In this document: piece after piece, positions 1-9,256 of the stretch
How positions within the stretch are numbered: the first letter of the stretch is position 1
Layout of the letters: each line of letters begins with the position of its first letter
DNA from: Silene latifolia
Lineage: Eukaryota > Streptophyta > Magnoliopsida > Caryophyllales > Caryophyllaceae
Length of the DNA stretch: 64,000 nt
Direction of reading: 5' to 3'
NCBI RefSeq assembly: GCF_048544455.1
Contig: NC_133534.1
Location: forward strand, 36,332,217 to 36,396,216
Notes under the pieces: generated by a model
Database searches by the model: none
The model's input: the letters and a program-made list of their open reading frames with translations, nothing else
Told to the model about the DNA's origin: nothing
Position numbers and translations under genes: made by a program

Positions 1-153
1 ATTTCTGAGGAATTATTGGGTTTTGCATGCTGGAAGTCGAATATTTTTTTTCGACTGATAGGGCCATTACTTGCTGTCACATGCTGGTTAACGCTTCATT
101 TTAGCCACAGTTAGCAGCCATTCTTCTTATTAAGCCCTTTATTTGTTTGCAGG

Positions 154-809
154 ATGGACGCCAGTTCCTTGCCTTCTGCGAGTTCATCCTCCAGCCCTTC
201 TTCGAGCGAGTCAGTGGTCCCTGCTGTTGCCACTAGCTCCGCCTTGGTCACCACTGCAGCACCAGTTCTCCTTGTCTCACTGCGGGGACGTTTCGCAGAC
301 CCGGCTCGGCTCGGGGGAGCTCGGTTCGAGTTACAAGCCACTACTCCTACCAGGCCTTTTTCCCTATTTGGATCGCGGATTCACCCCCGTTTCCCCGCAC
401 TGGTATCCGCCACCGAGGCCACATCAGCAGGCTAGCCAGTTAGCCATCACTTCCAGCCCTTCTGAGGCTGTTGTCACGGGAGAGGGCGCTCTCACACCTT
501 TACCGAAGATGCCCACGGTACATTACTGAGATGCGACGGGATATGGCTTTGGCCGTATTCCCGCTCTACGAGTACCATATCCGAGCCGGCCGACCGATTC
601 CAGAGGGGTGGCCGCATCCCTCCTTCTACCGATACCCAGCGGACGGGTACCCTCCACTTCCTTCTGACACGGAGGAGGAGGAGGAGGAGACAGCGGTAGC
701 ACGAGAGGTGCGGTTGCGGGCTGAGCAGGCGGCACAGCGGGCTGCCAGAGAGGAGGAGAGGGATCCCCCGTTTACACCGACTGCGGAGGAGGATGGAGAT
801 GACGACTAG
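154..809 (+). pseudogene. Unrecognised acidic/Ser-rich ORF, probable retroelement remnant
   Basis: Two overlapping-frame pieces (154-435 and 471-809) look like one broken reading frame. The first piece starts with a Met followed by a Ser/Ala/Val-rich low-complexity stretch. The second ends in a Glu-rich run, an Arg/Ala-rich helix and a short acidic tail. A pyrimidine-rich tract ending in TTGTTTGCAG lies just before the first ATG and could be a splice acceptor. No domain is recognisable. The ORF abuts the truncated LTR at 933 and is followed by GGTTTGGGGAG, which resembles the polypurine-tract context of the neighbouring retroelements. I therefore suspect an extra ORF of another LTR element. 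This is inference from composition and context only. Confidence 0.3.
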
Positions 810-932
810 AGGTCCCCCCTTGTTTGTTGCTGGTTTGGGGAGTTTTGTTGAGTCGGAGTACCTGGGAGACGGCGGTGCCGACGATGAGTAGCTACTGGTC
901 TACTCACTTCCCCAGTTTTCTGGCTGGTTTGG

Positions 933-1982
933 GAAGAGCTATGGTCGTCACCTTTCGGTCCTTAAACCGCCCTAGAGTGTAAACAGCTTAACTTTCGCCC
1001 TCACTGCAATACCCTATTGTAATTAAGCAAGCCTTCCCTTCCAATCTTTCGATCTAGGTCGGGGTTAACTAGATTTATGGTCTCCTGCATGCATTCATTC
1101 GACCGGATAACAGTTAAATTGCCTAATACAATTCTTATCGCAGGGCTAATCTATTTAATACAATTAAAGCATCGCTACCACGGCTTCCCTAATCCTAACA
1201 TACTAGGAGATTTAGCTATGCATAATTAAAGGGGAAGCAAGAAATAAAGGAGAAGTAAACATTAAATAAAAGTAAAGAGAATAAGGGGAAAGAAGAATTA
1301 CTGATATAAATGATCCCGAAAAACAAGGAGAGAATGTAACAGTGTACTCGAACAGTAACCAAGCAAGGGAAAGAAAAAGAGAGAAGGAGAGTATGTCCAA
1401 TGACTCCTAAAGCTTCCTATTTATAGGAAAATAGGAATTGCTAAACCTAATGACGGAATTAGAGCTTAAAAGCCCAACCCGTCAGCATAGCCACTCGATC
1501 GACTAACTAAATAACTCGATCGAGTGAACTTGACTCAAAAACAGCTCGATCGACCCAGAATAGTGCTCGATCGAGTAAGGCTATAAAGGAACTGGTCGAT
1601 CGACTAAGCAAACAACTCGATCGACTGATTATTGCACCTAGACCCACTCGATCGAGTGGTAAAGTACTCGATCAAGTGGATATTGACTTCAGCAGCTTAT
1701 AATTCTCGTTAGTTTGACTTTGACTTGTCCTTTTAGCTCCCGAAACACCTTCACGCATCCCAAGACAGCAATATTTCTCGCTCCAAATTATCTCTTCCTC
1801 CAAATGCATGCTAAACGGACGGTAAATAGCTTGATTTCACTCCTTTCGGGTTCATTCCTACAAATAAGACAAAATAACCCAAAGTAGCATATTCGGGGCA
1901 TTTCGTAGCATAAAACTACGATAAAATCACAGAAATACGTGCATAAAATAGGCTAAAAAGACTATATAAAATGCACGTATCA
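933..1982 (-). repeat. Family A 3' LTR, truncated copy
   Basis: This matches 5757-6805 in the same orientation, with few differences. The U3 end, seen on the plus strand as GCACGTATCA, is at 1973-1982 and is followed by AATCTCCCCAAACC, the complement of the polypurine tract. About 300 bp of the U5 end are missing. Eight CTCGATCGAG-type units lie at about 1493-1680. Confidence 0.88.
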
Positions 1983-4116
1983 AATCTCCCCAAACCAAAC
2001 CTTTACTCGTCCTCGAGTAAACTCAAAACTATACGCTAATGGAACGGAAAAATAACTCAGAGCTAGCTACAAATGCCCACTTAAGCCAATTTAATGCAAG
2101 CAAACTAACACTTATAGCAAAACAGTCAATTGCAAACGAGTTATAGGATGTCTATAATAAAGCTGAACCGTCGACCTCGCAAGACCTTTAAAATCGGACT
2201 CTCACGGGTCACTCTTCTCTCATGAAGCAAAGGGTGAATATATATATGTAAGAGAGAAAGAGAAGAATAGTCGCTCACCTAGACTACGACCCACATAAAC
2301 ATGCATGCAACTAATATGATAGACAATTCTAGCTACCGTACACACATTCCAACCAAACGAGGTCCTGTCACAGCCGAGGGCTTACAAAAATATGGTAAAG
2401 TGAGGCAATGGGTAAGAAAAGGCAAAACATTTATGGGAATGTGGAGGTATAGGCGGCCAAGCTAGTACCTAAACAAAACCATATATCAACATCCGATTCT
2501 TAAGCAATTATGGGATTAAGCACATGCCCTTCATTTGGCATAAAATCTCACCAAACCAAACTAGAAACACTCCTCATATGATATAGAATAAAACATAGGA
2601 GTGAAACCGTCTCATCAAACATCAATCTTTTTTTTCGAATTTTTCTTTTTTTTTTTCTTTCTTTTTTTTTTTCAGTTTCTTTTTTTTTTTGAATTCCTTT
2701 TTTTTTTCATATTTCATCACGTTTTTTTTTTCTTTTCATCATCCTCCCTTTCTTCATAGAATACCAACTCCGATTCAATAGAATATACGCCAATATTTGA
2801 TACAATGAAATATTTACCGCAAAACAACAACCTAAACTAGCTTGACAAGGCAGGCTAAATTTGGATGTAGCTAACGGGTCAACTGGCAAATTTGGCTGAT
2901 GTGGAGTCAAATGGGTAAAAATGAAAGAAAGGGAAATTTGTAAGCACCTCCCTGCATGTGACACCAACCACTAACCCGAATGTATGACGGCAAAAAGCAA
3001 TTGAATTTCATATACGTGCAATTTGATGAACATGTTATGCAAGGAGTAACTACTCACAATCCTACATGAAACCGGTCACAAATGACACCAGTTTATACGG
3101 CTCTAAATCTTAGAAATTATAAGTAGGTTGCCAAAATTTCAGGTCAAGTCTATATGTTCAGCTAAATTTTAACATTAACTCGTAGATTATGCAAAAGACA
3201 AAGCTAAAAGATAACAGTTCAGTGCAAGGCTTAAGCAAAAAGACAGTTGCAGTGCAATTTTATCACGGAAATCGACCGTTCCGACTCAACCTATATGCTA
3301 AAAATAAACGTGAATTTTTTGAATTTTAACAATTTTTCAAATTTTTATTGAATTTTTTTTAATTTTAACGAAAATAAACAACAATGCAAACATAAATTAA
3401 ACATGATAACAGAAATGTAATAAAAACAAGATGCAGACATAGATATGGATGCATAACCTCCCCAAACCAAACCGTACAATGCCCCCATTGTACCAAAACA
3501 TGGAAAGGAAATGCAAACTAAAGAAGGAAAAGAGTAAAAGCGGAAAAACTCACAAAATGCGCGAATAAAGGGGACCTCCCCAAACCGACCATGAACATGG
3601 GAGGTTGCTAAGGGCCCGGAAAACCGTCTCAGGAAGCTAATCCAAGTCAAAAACACTCGATATCCGTCCAACATTGGTCGATCGAGTGAGTGGGCATCCA
3701 AGAACAGCTCGATCGAAAAGAAACTAGGTCGATCGAGTGGTTCCAGTTCTGCAGGTGGTCGATCGAGTGGAATATCTGCTCGATCGAGAGGATTTGGCAG
3801 CACAAGTGCTCGATCGAGTACAAAAAGTACTCGATCGAGTAATGCTCATCGTATTTCCTGCAAAAACGCAATGTAAACAGCCCGTAAACTAACTAGACAA
3901 GTAAACTGAGATAGTCTATGGTATAAAAACCATTTATTACAACTTAAGGTAAATAAAAATGCAGAAATAAATCGCCGGGTTGCCTCCCGGGTAGCGCTAG
4001 CTTCAGTCAGGTCCCAGCTCGACCTTCTTTTCTTCAAGCCTCTCTAATTAAATACAATCAAAACAGCTCAAAGCGCGCAGCAACCTGTCGAATAGCTGCG
4101 CATGTGCTACACAACA

Positions 4117-5249
4117 TCATAAGTAGCACCAGAGTGGAATACAAAAATAAGAAATAAGATTAAACAACCGTTTAAGTCTAACAAATTTCCTATGTGAGCT
4201 CCTAAATTTATCCACAAAATAAAGGAGCGCGGGAGCAATAGACGATATATTGGGTCTCCATCTCAGATTAGCAAACTTGAAATGATAAGGACGGTGAAAA
4301 TTCGTTAAATTATGCGTCCACATATGAGAGGGTGTAGCATTAAAAGAAGGAGCACAAATTAAACGAGGCAATATACTGTTAAAACAAACAATAATGAAAT
4401 TATCGCTTACTACCTCGGGTTGGTCGCTCTCAACGACGGAATCACTGAAAAAGGAATGGATTACCTCATCCGTGCTAGGAGCAATTACCGTCTCAGCTGC
4501 TTCTTCATCAACCTTCTCAGTGGAATCCATCCCGTAAATCGCAGCTTCAAGTGTATCCGCCTCTGCTGTGAATAAGGGAGGTTCACCGTAACCTTCATCA
4601 TCGTCAAACTCGTCATCCAATATGAACCCAAGTGACGAATTAAAGCTCCCCATGGCCAATTCAGTCGATCGAGCAGAATAGTCACTCGATCGACCACTTT
4701 CCTCCCGCATCTCACTCGATCGAGTAATAAAATCACTCGATCGAGCACTTTCCTCATGCATGTCACTCGATCGAGAAGAGATATTACTCGATCGAGGACT
4801 TTCTTTCTGTACAGCGCTGGTATCCTTGCATACACTCTGGAAATACGATAGGAAGTCGTCATCCGAAATATAGAAATCATTTTCAGCATTGGGCAACGCG
4901 GGTTCTTCATGGGAAAACCGCTCTTGGTCAAGCACACCTCTTTTGGTTGCCGAGCAACCAACCCAGCTGTTAACCGAGCAATTTCAGACTGCAACTCAGC
5001 AATTTCAGTGACTTGAGCACCCATATGTCTACCAAATTCCAGAACTAAGGATCTCAGCTCCGCGATTTCTTTTTTCTGTATATAACGAGGATCTTGTTGC
5101 GGTGGCCATTGATGGGGTGGATGTGGCGGCACAACTACGGCTGCATTGTGCTCAGCGGGACCACACCCCCAAGACTTCTTCCTTTCCCAACTAGCAGGTG
5201 GCTCAGCGTGGGCTTCAAACTGAGCAATTAGTCGGGAGACAGATGTCAT
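4117..5249 (-). pseudogene. Unknown single ORF of family A, with Arg-Ser-Ser-Asp repeats
   Basis: The reading frame runs from the ATG at 5249 to the stop at 4117, about 375 codons. It has one apparent frameshift near 4915, where this copy has one A fewer than the copy at 11088. The N-terminal third is Pro/Trp/Glu-rich and ends in a likely coiled coil (repeated EIAELRS-type heptads). The middle contains six repeats of an Arg-Ser-Ser-Asp/Glu core, separated by Glu-Glu-Ser-type linkers. These are encoded by the CTCGATCGAG motif array at 4663-4797. An acidic segment and a basic, aromatic C-terminus follow. I recognise no family; it is neither gag with a CCHC knuckle nor pol. It could be a structural protein of a non-autonomous element. 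Confidence 0.55.
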
Positions 5250-5433
5250 CTTGGCAAGAGGGATCGAAGGTACTCAAGCCTTCCCTTCGATAATCTCCCT
5301 CAGTAGCCTGTCTAATAAACCTGTAGGCCTATCAAAACAATACTAAAGAGAAAGATAAGAACAACCTCAAGGTACTTAGTCTTCCCTTGAGGCGAAAGGA
5401 CAAACAAAATAAAACAGATAAAGAGCGTCGCCT

Positions 5434-5450
5434 CCCCGGCAACGGCGCCA
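5434..5450 (-). other. Primer binding site, tRNA-Asp type
   Basis: On the minus strand this reads TGGCGCCGTTGCCGGGG, starting 5 nt inside the 5' LTR. It is complementary to the 3' end of plant tRNA-Asp (from memory, ending CCCCGGCAACGGCGCCA). It fixes the element's orientation as minus. Confidence 0.8.
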
Positions 5451-5455
5451 AAATT

Positions 5456-6805
5456 TGATGCGGTCGTTTCTACACCAAAAATAAAATACCTAGATTACTG
5501 CTAACAGAAGTCAGCGGCAAGTAGGGTCGATCTCCACAGGGAGGCTAAGTTGCTATCTATCTGTTTAACTCGGTCTGTCAGGGTGTCACAGAAATGGGGG
5601 TTTTGAATTGATTTAACTAACTAGAGACTAAAGCGAGGGAAATAAATAAGAGAAATTAACAGCAAGAGAGAAGGGAGTATGCTAGGAGTCGGTCCACCGT
5701 GGCAGCTATCAGATCTTATACTATCGGGAATACTAAGGCGATTAGACTATTGATAAGAAGAGCTATGGTCGTCACCTTTCGGTCCTTAAACCGCCCTAGA
5801 GTGTAAACAGCTTAACTTTCGCCCTCACTGCAATACCCTATTGTAATTAAGCAAGCCTTCCCTTCCAATCTTTCGATCTAGGTCGGGGTGAACTAGATTT
5901 ATGGTCTCCTGCATGCATTCATTCGACCGGATAACAGTTAAATTGCCTAATACAATTCTTATCGCAGGGCTAATCTATTTAATACAATTAAAGCATCGCT
6001 ACCACGGCTTCCCTAATCCTAACATACTAGGAGATTTAGCTATGCATAATTAAAGGGGAAGCAAGAAATAAAGGAGAAGTAAACATTAAATAAAAGTAAA
6101 GAGAATAAGGGGAAAGAAGAATTACTGATATAAATGATCCCGAAAAACAAGGAGAGAATGTAACAGTGTACTCGAACAGTAACCAAGCAAGGGAAAGAAA
6201 AAGAGAGAAGGAGAGTATGTCCAATGACTCCTAAAGCTTCCTATTTATAGGAAAATAGGAATTGCTAAACCTAATGACGGAATTAGAGCTTAAAAGCCCA
6301 ACCCGTCAGCATAGCCACTCGATCGACTAACTAAATCACTCGATCGAGTGAACTTGACTCAAAAACAGCTCGATCGACCCAGAATAGTGCTCGATCGAGT
6401 AAGGCTATAAAGGAACTGGTCGATCGACTAAGCAAACAACTCGATCGACTGATTATTGCACCTAGACCCACTCGATCGAGTGGTAAAGTACTCGATCAAG
6501 TGGATATTGACTTCTTGACTTATAATTCTCGTTAGTTTGACTTTGACTTGTCCTTTTAGCTCCCGAAACACCTTCACGCATCCCAAGACAGCAATATTTC
6601 CCGCTCCAAATTATCTCTTCCTCCAAATGCATGCTAAACGGACGGTAAATAGCTTGATTTCACTCCTTTCGGGTTCATTCCTACAAATAAGACAAAATAA
6701 CCCAAAGTAGCATATTCGGGGCATTTCGTAGCATAAAACTACGATAAAATCACAGAAATACGTGCATAAAATAGGCTAAAAAGACTATATAAAATGCACG
6801 TATCA
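5456..6805 (-). repeat. Family A 5' LTR, full length (1350 bp)
   Basis: Plus-strand ends are TGATGCGG and ACGTATCA, i.e. TGATAC...GCATCA on the minus strand. It contains eight CTCGATCGAG-type units at about 6315-6500. A TATA-like CTATAAATAG counterpart lies beside them at about 6241-6251. The U3 end abuts TCATT at 6806-6810, the inverted target duplication described under findings. Confidence 0.9.
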
Positions 6806-7905
6806 TCATTTGTGACCGGTTTCATGTAGGATTGTGAGTAGTTACTCCTTGCATAACATGTTCATCAAATTGCACGTATATGAAATTCAATTGCTTTTTG
6901 CCGTCATACATTCGGGTTAGTGGTTGGTGTCACATGCAGGGAGGTGCTTACAAATTTCCCTTTCTTTCATTTTTACCCATTTGACTCCACATCAGCCAAA
7001 TTTGCCAGTTGACCCTTTAGCTACATCCAAATTTAGCCTGTCTTGTCAAGCTAGTTTAGGTTGTTGTTTTGCGGTAAATATTTCATTGTATCAAATATTG
7101 GCGTATATTCTATTGAATCGGAGTTGGTATTCTATGAAGAAAGGGAGGATGATGAAAAGAAAAAAAAACGTGATGAAATATGAAAAAAAAAAAAGGAATT
7201 CAAAAAAAAAAAAGAAACCGAAAAAAAAAAAAGAAAAAAAAAAGAAAAATTCGAAAAAAAAAAATTGATGTTTGATGAGACGATTTCACTCCTATGTTTT
7301 ATTCTATATCATATGAGGAGTGTTTCTAGTTTGGTTTGGTGAGATTTTATGCCAAATGAAGGGCATGTGCTTAATCCCATAATTGCTTAAGAATCGGATG
7401 TTGATATATGGTTTTGTTTAGGTACTAGCTTGGCCGCCTATACCTCCACATTCCCATAAATGTTTTGCCTTTTCTTACCCATTGCCTCACTTTACCATAT
7501 TTTTGTAAGCCCTCGGTGTGTGGGACCTCGTTTGGTTGGAATGTGTGTACGGTAGCTAGAATTGTCTATCATATTAGTTGCATGCATGTTTATGTGGGTC
7601 GTAGTCTAGGTGAGCGACTATTCTTCTCTTTCTCTCTTACATATATATATTCACCCTTTGCTTCATGAGAGAAGAGTGACCCGTGAGAGTCCGATTTTAA
7701 AGGTCTTGCGAGGTCGACGGTTCAGCTTTATTATAGACATCCTATAACTCGTTTGCATTTGACTGTTTTGCTATAAGTGTTAGTTTGCTTGCATTAAATT
7801 GGCTTAAGTGGGCATTTGTAGCTAGCTCTGAGTTATTTTTCCGTTCCATTAGCGTATAGTTTTGAGTTTACTCGAGGACGAGTAAAGGTTTGGTTTGGGG
7901 AGATT
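6806..7905 (+). mobile_element. Inverted 3' internal half of family A
   Basis: This is the reverse complement of 1983-3085, about 99% alike. It ends with the polypurine tract GGTTTGGTTTGGGGAGATT directly before the LTR at 7906. It includes long A-rich tracts (7162-7267). No coding function is visible; the 7465-7668 ORF lies in conserved untranslated sequence. Its first five bases, TCATT, are the reverse complement of AATGA at 9257-9261. Confidence 0.88.
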
Positions 7906-8204
7906 TGATACGTGCATTTTATATAGTCTTTTTAGCCTATTTTATGCACGTATTTCTGTGATTTTATCGTAGTTTTATGCTACGAAATGCCCCGAATATG
8001 CTACTTTGGGTTATTTTGTCTTATTTGTAGGAATGAACCCGAAAGGAGTGAAATCAAGCTATTTACCATCCGTTTAGCATGCATTTGGAGGAAGAGATAA
8101 TTTGGAGCGGGAAATATTGCTGTCTTGGGATGCGTGAAGGTGTTTCGGGAGCTAAAAGGACAAGTCAAAGTCAAACTAACGAGAATTATAAGTCTTTGAA
8201 GTCA

Positions 8205-8400
8205 ATATCCACTTGATCGAGTACTTTACCACTCGATCGAGTGGGTCTAGGTGCAATAATCAGTCGATCGAGTTGTTTGCTTAGTCGATCGACCAGTTCC
8301 TTTATAGCCTTACTCGATCGAGCACTATTCTGGGTCGATCGAGCTGTTTTTGAGTCAAGTTCACTCGATCGAGTGATTTAGTTAGTCGATCGAGTGGCTA
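8205..8400 (+). promoter_or_regulatory. CTCGATCGAG palindrome array upstream of LTR TATA box
   Basis: Eight units of the core TCGATCGA (one degenerate) recur roughly every 20-25 bp. About 60 bp downstream is CCTATAAATAGG (8461-8472), a good TATA box. Placement suggests a promoter array of binding sites. The same arrangement recurs in the LTRs at 933 and 5456, on the minus strand. Confidence 0.55.
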
Positions 8401-8460
8401 TGCTGACGGGTTGGGCTTTTAAGCTCTAATTCCGTCATTAGGTTTAGCAATTCCTATTTT

Positions 8461-8472
8461 CCTATAAATAGG
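8461..8472 (+). promoter_or_regulatory. Family A LTR TATA box
   Basis: CCTATAAATAGG lies about 550 bp into the LTR, just after the palindrome array and before a pyrimidine-rich leader. This is the expected U3/R boundary position. Confidence 0.55.
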
Positions 8473-9256
8473 AAGCTTTAGGAGTCATTGGACATACTCT
8501 CCTTCTCTCTTTTTCTTTCCCTTGCTTGGTTCTTGTTCGAGTACTTTGTTACATTCTCTCCTTGTTTTTTAGGATCATTTATATCGGTAATTCTTCTTTC
8601 CCCTTATTCTCTTTACTTTTATTTAATGTTTACTTCTCCTTTATTTCTTGCTTCCCCTTTAATTATGCATAGCTAAATCTCCTAGTATGTTAGGATTAGG
8701 GAAGCCGTGGTAGCGATGCTTTAATTGTATTAAATAGATTAGCCCTGCGATAAGAATTGTATTAGGCAATTTAACTGTTATCCGGTCGAATGAATGCATG
8801 CAGGAGACCATAAATCTAGTTAACCCCGACCTAGATCGAAAGATTGGAAGGGAAGGCTTGCTTAATTACAATAGGGTATTGCAGTGAGGGCAAAAGTTAA
8901 GCTGTTTACACTCTAGGGCGGTTTAAGGACCGAAAGGTGACGACCATAGCTCTTCTTATCAATAGTCTAATCGCCTTAGTATTCCCGATAGTATAAGATC
9001 TGATAGCTGCCACGGTGGACCGACTCCTAGCATACTCCCTTCTCTCTTGCTGTTAATTTCTCTTATTTATTTCCCTCGCCTTAGTCTCTAGTTAGTTAAA
9101 TCAATTCAAAACCCCTATTTCTGTGACACCCTGACAGACCGAGTTAAACAGATAGATAGCAACTTAGCCTCCCTGTGGAGATCGACCCTACTTGCCGCTG
9201 ACTTCTGTTAGCAGTAATCTAGGTATTTTATTTTTGGTGTAGAAACGACCGCATCA

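Larger units (their letters stand above)
933..6805 (-). mobile_element. Family A non-autonomous LTR-retrotransposon (3' LTR truncated)
   Basis: Read on the minus strand the order is 5' LTR (6805 to 5456), a 5-nt spacer, primer binding site, one ORF, A-rich tracts, polypurine tract and 3' LTR (1982 to 933). The 3' LTR is cut off at 933, where similarity to the 5' LTR stops abruptly. No protease, reverse transcriptase, RNase H or integrase is encoded, so the element depends on a partner. The internal region is about 3.47 kb. LTR ends are TGATAC and GCATCA, a near-perfect 6-bp inverted repeat. Parts of the same family recur at 6806-11628. Confidence 0.85.
7906..9256 (+). repeat. Family A LTR, plus orientation (1351 bp)
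   Basis: This is a full-length LTR, TGATACGTGC...GACCGCATCA, inverted relative to 5456-6805. It differs from both LTRs of the minus copy at several shared positions. It is preceded by the polypurine tract and followed by AATGA and minus-oriented 5' internal sequence, so it does not bound a normal element. Confidence 0.9.

Noticed and set aside
3345-3803. 152-codon minus-strand ORF repeated at 9522-9980
   Set aside because: It reads through the palindrome array and untranslated 3' internal sequence. Its composition is low-complexity and it has no domain.
3653-3842. Regularly spaced short palindromes resembling a CRISPR array
   Set aside because: The units are 8-12 bp with 10-20-bp variable spacers in a plant genome. 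They lie inside retrotransposons and there are no cas genes.
7162-7267. Lys-rich ORF tail and Phe-rich ORFs over the A-rich tracts (also 12443-12808)
   Set aside because: These are homopolymer-driven translations of A-rich/T-rich tracts, not proteins.
8488-8676. 62-codon ORF conserved in all three family A LTRs (also at 1212-1400 and 6036-6224)
   Set aside because: It is pyrimidine-rich leader sequence just after the TATA box, and it is conserved because the LTRs are copies of each other. There is no domain or independent evidence of coding.
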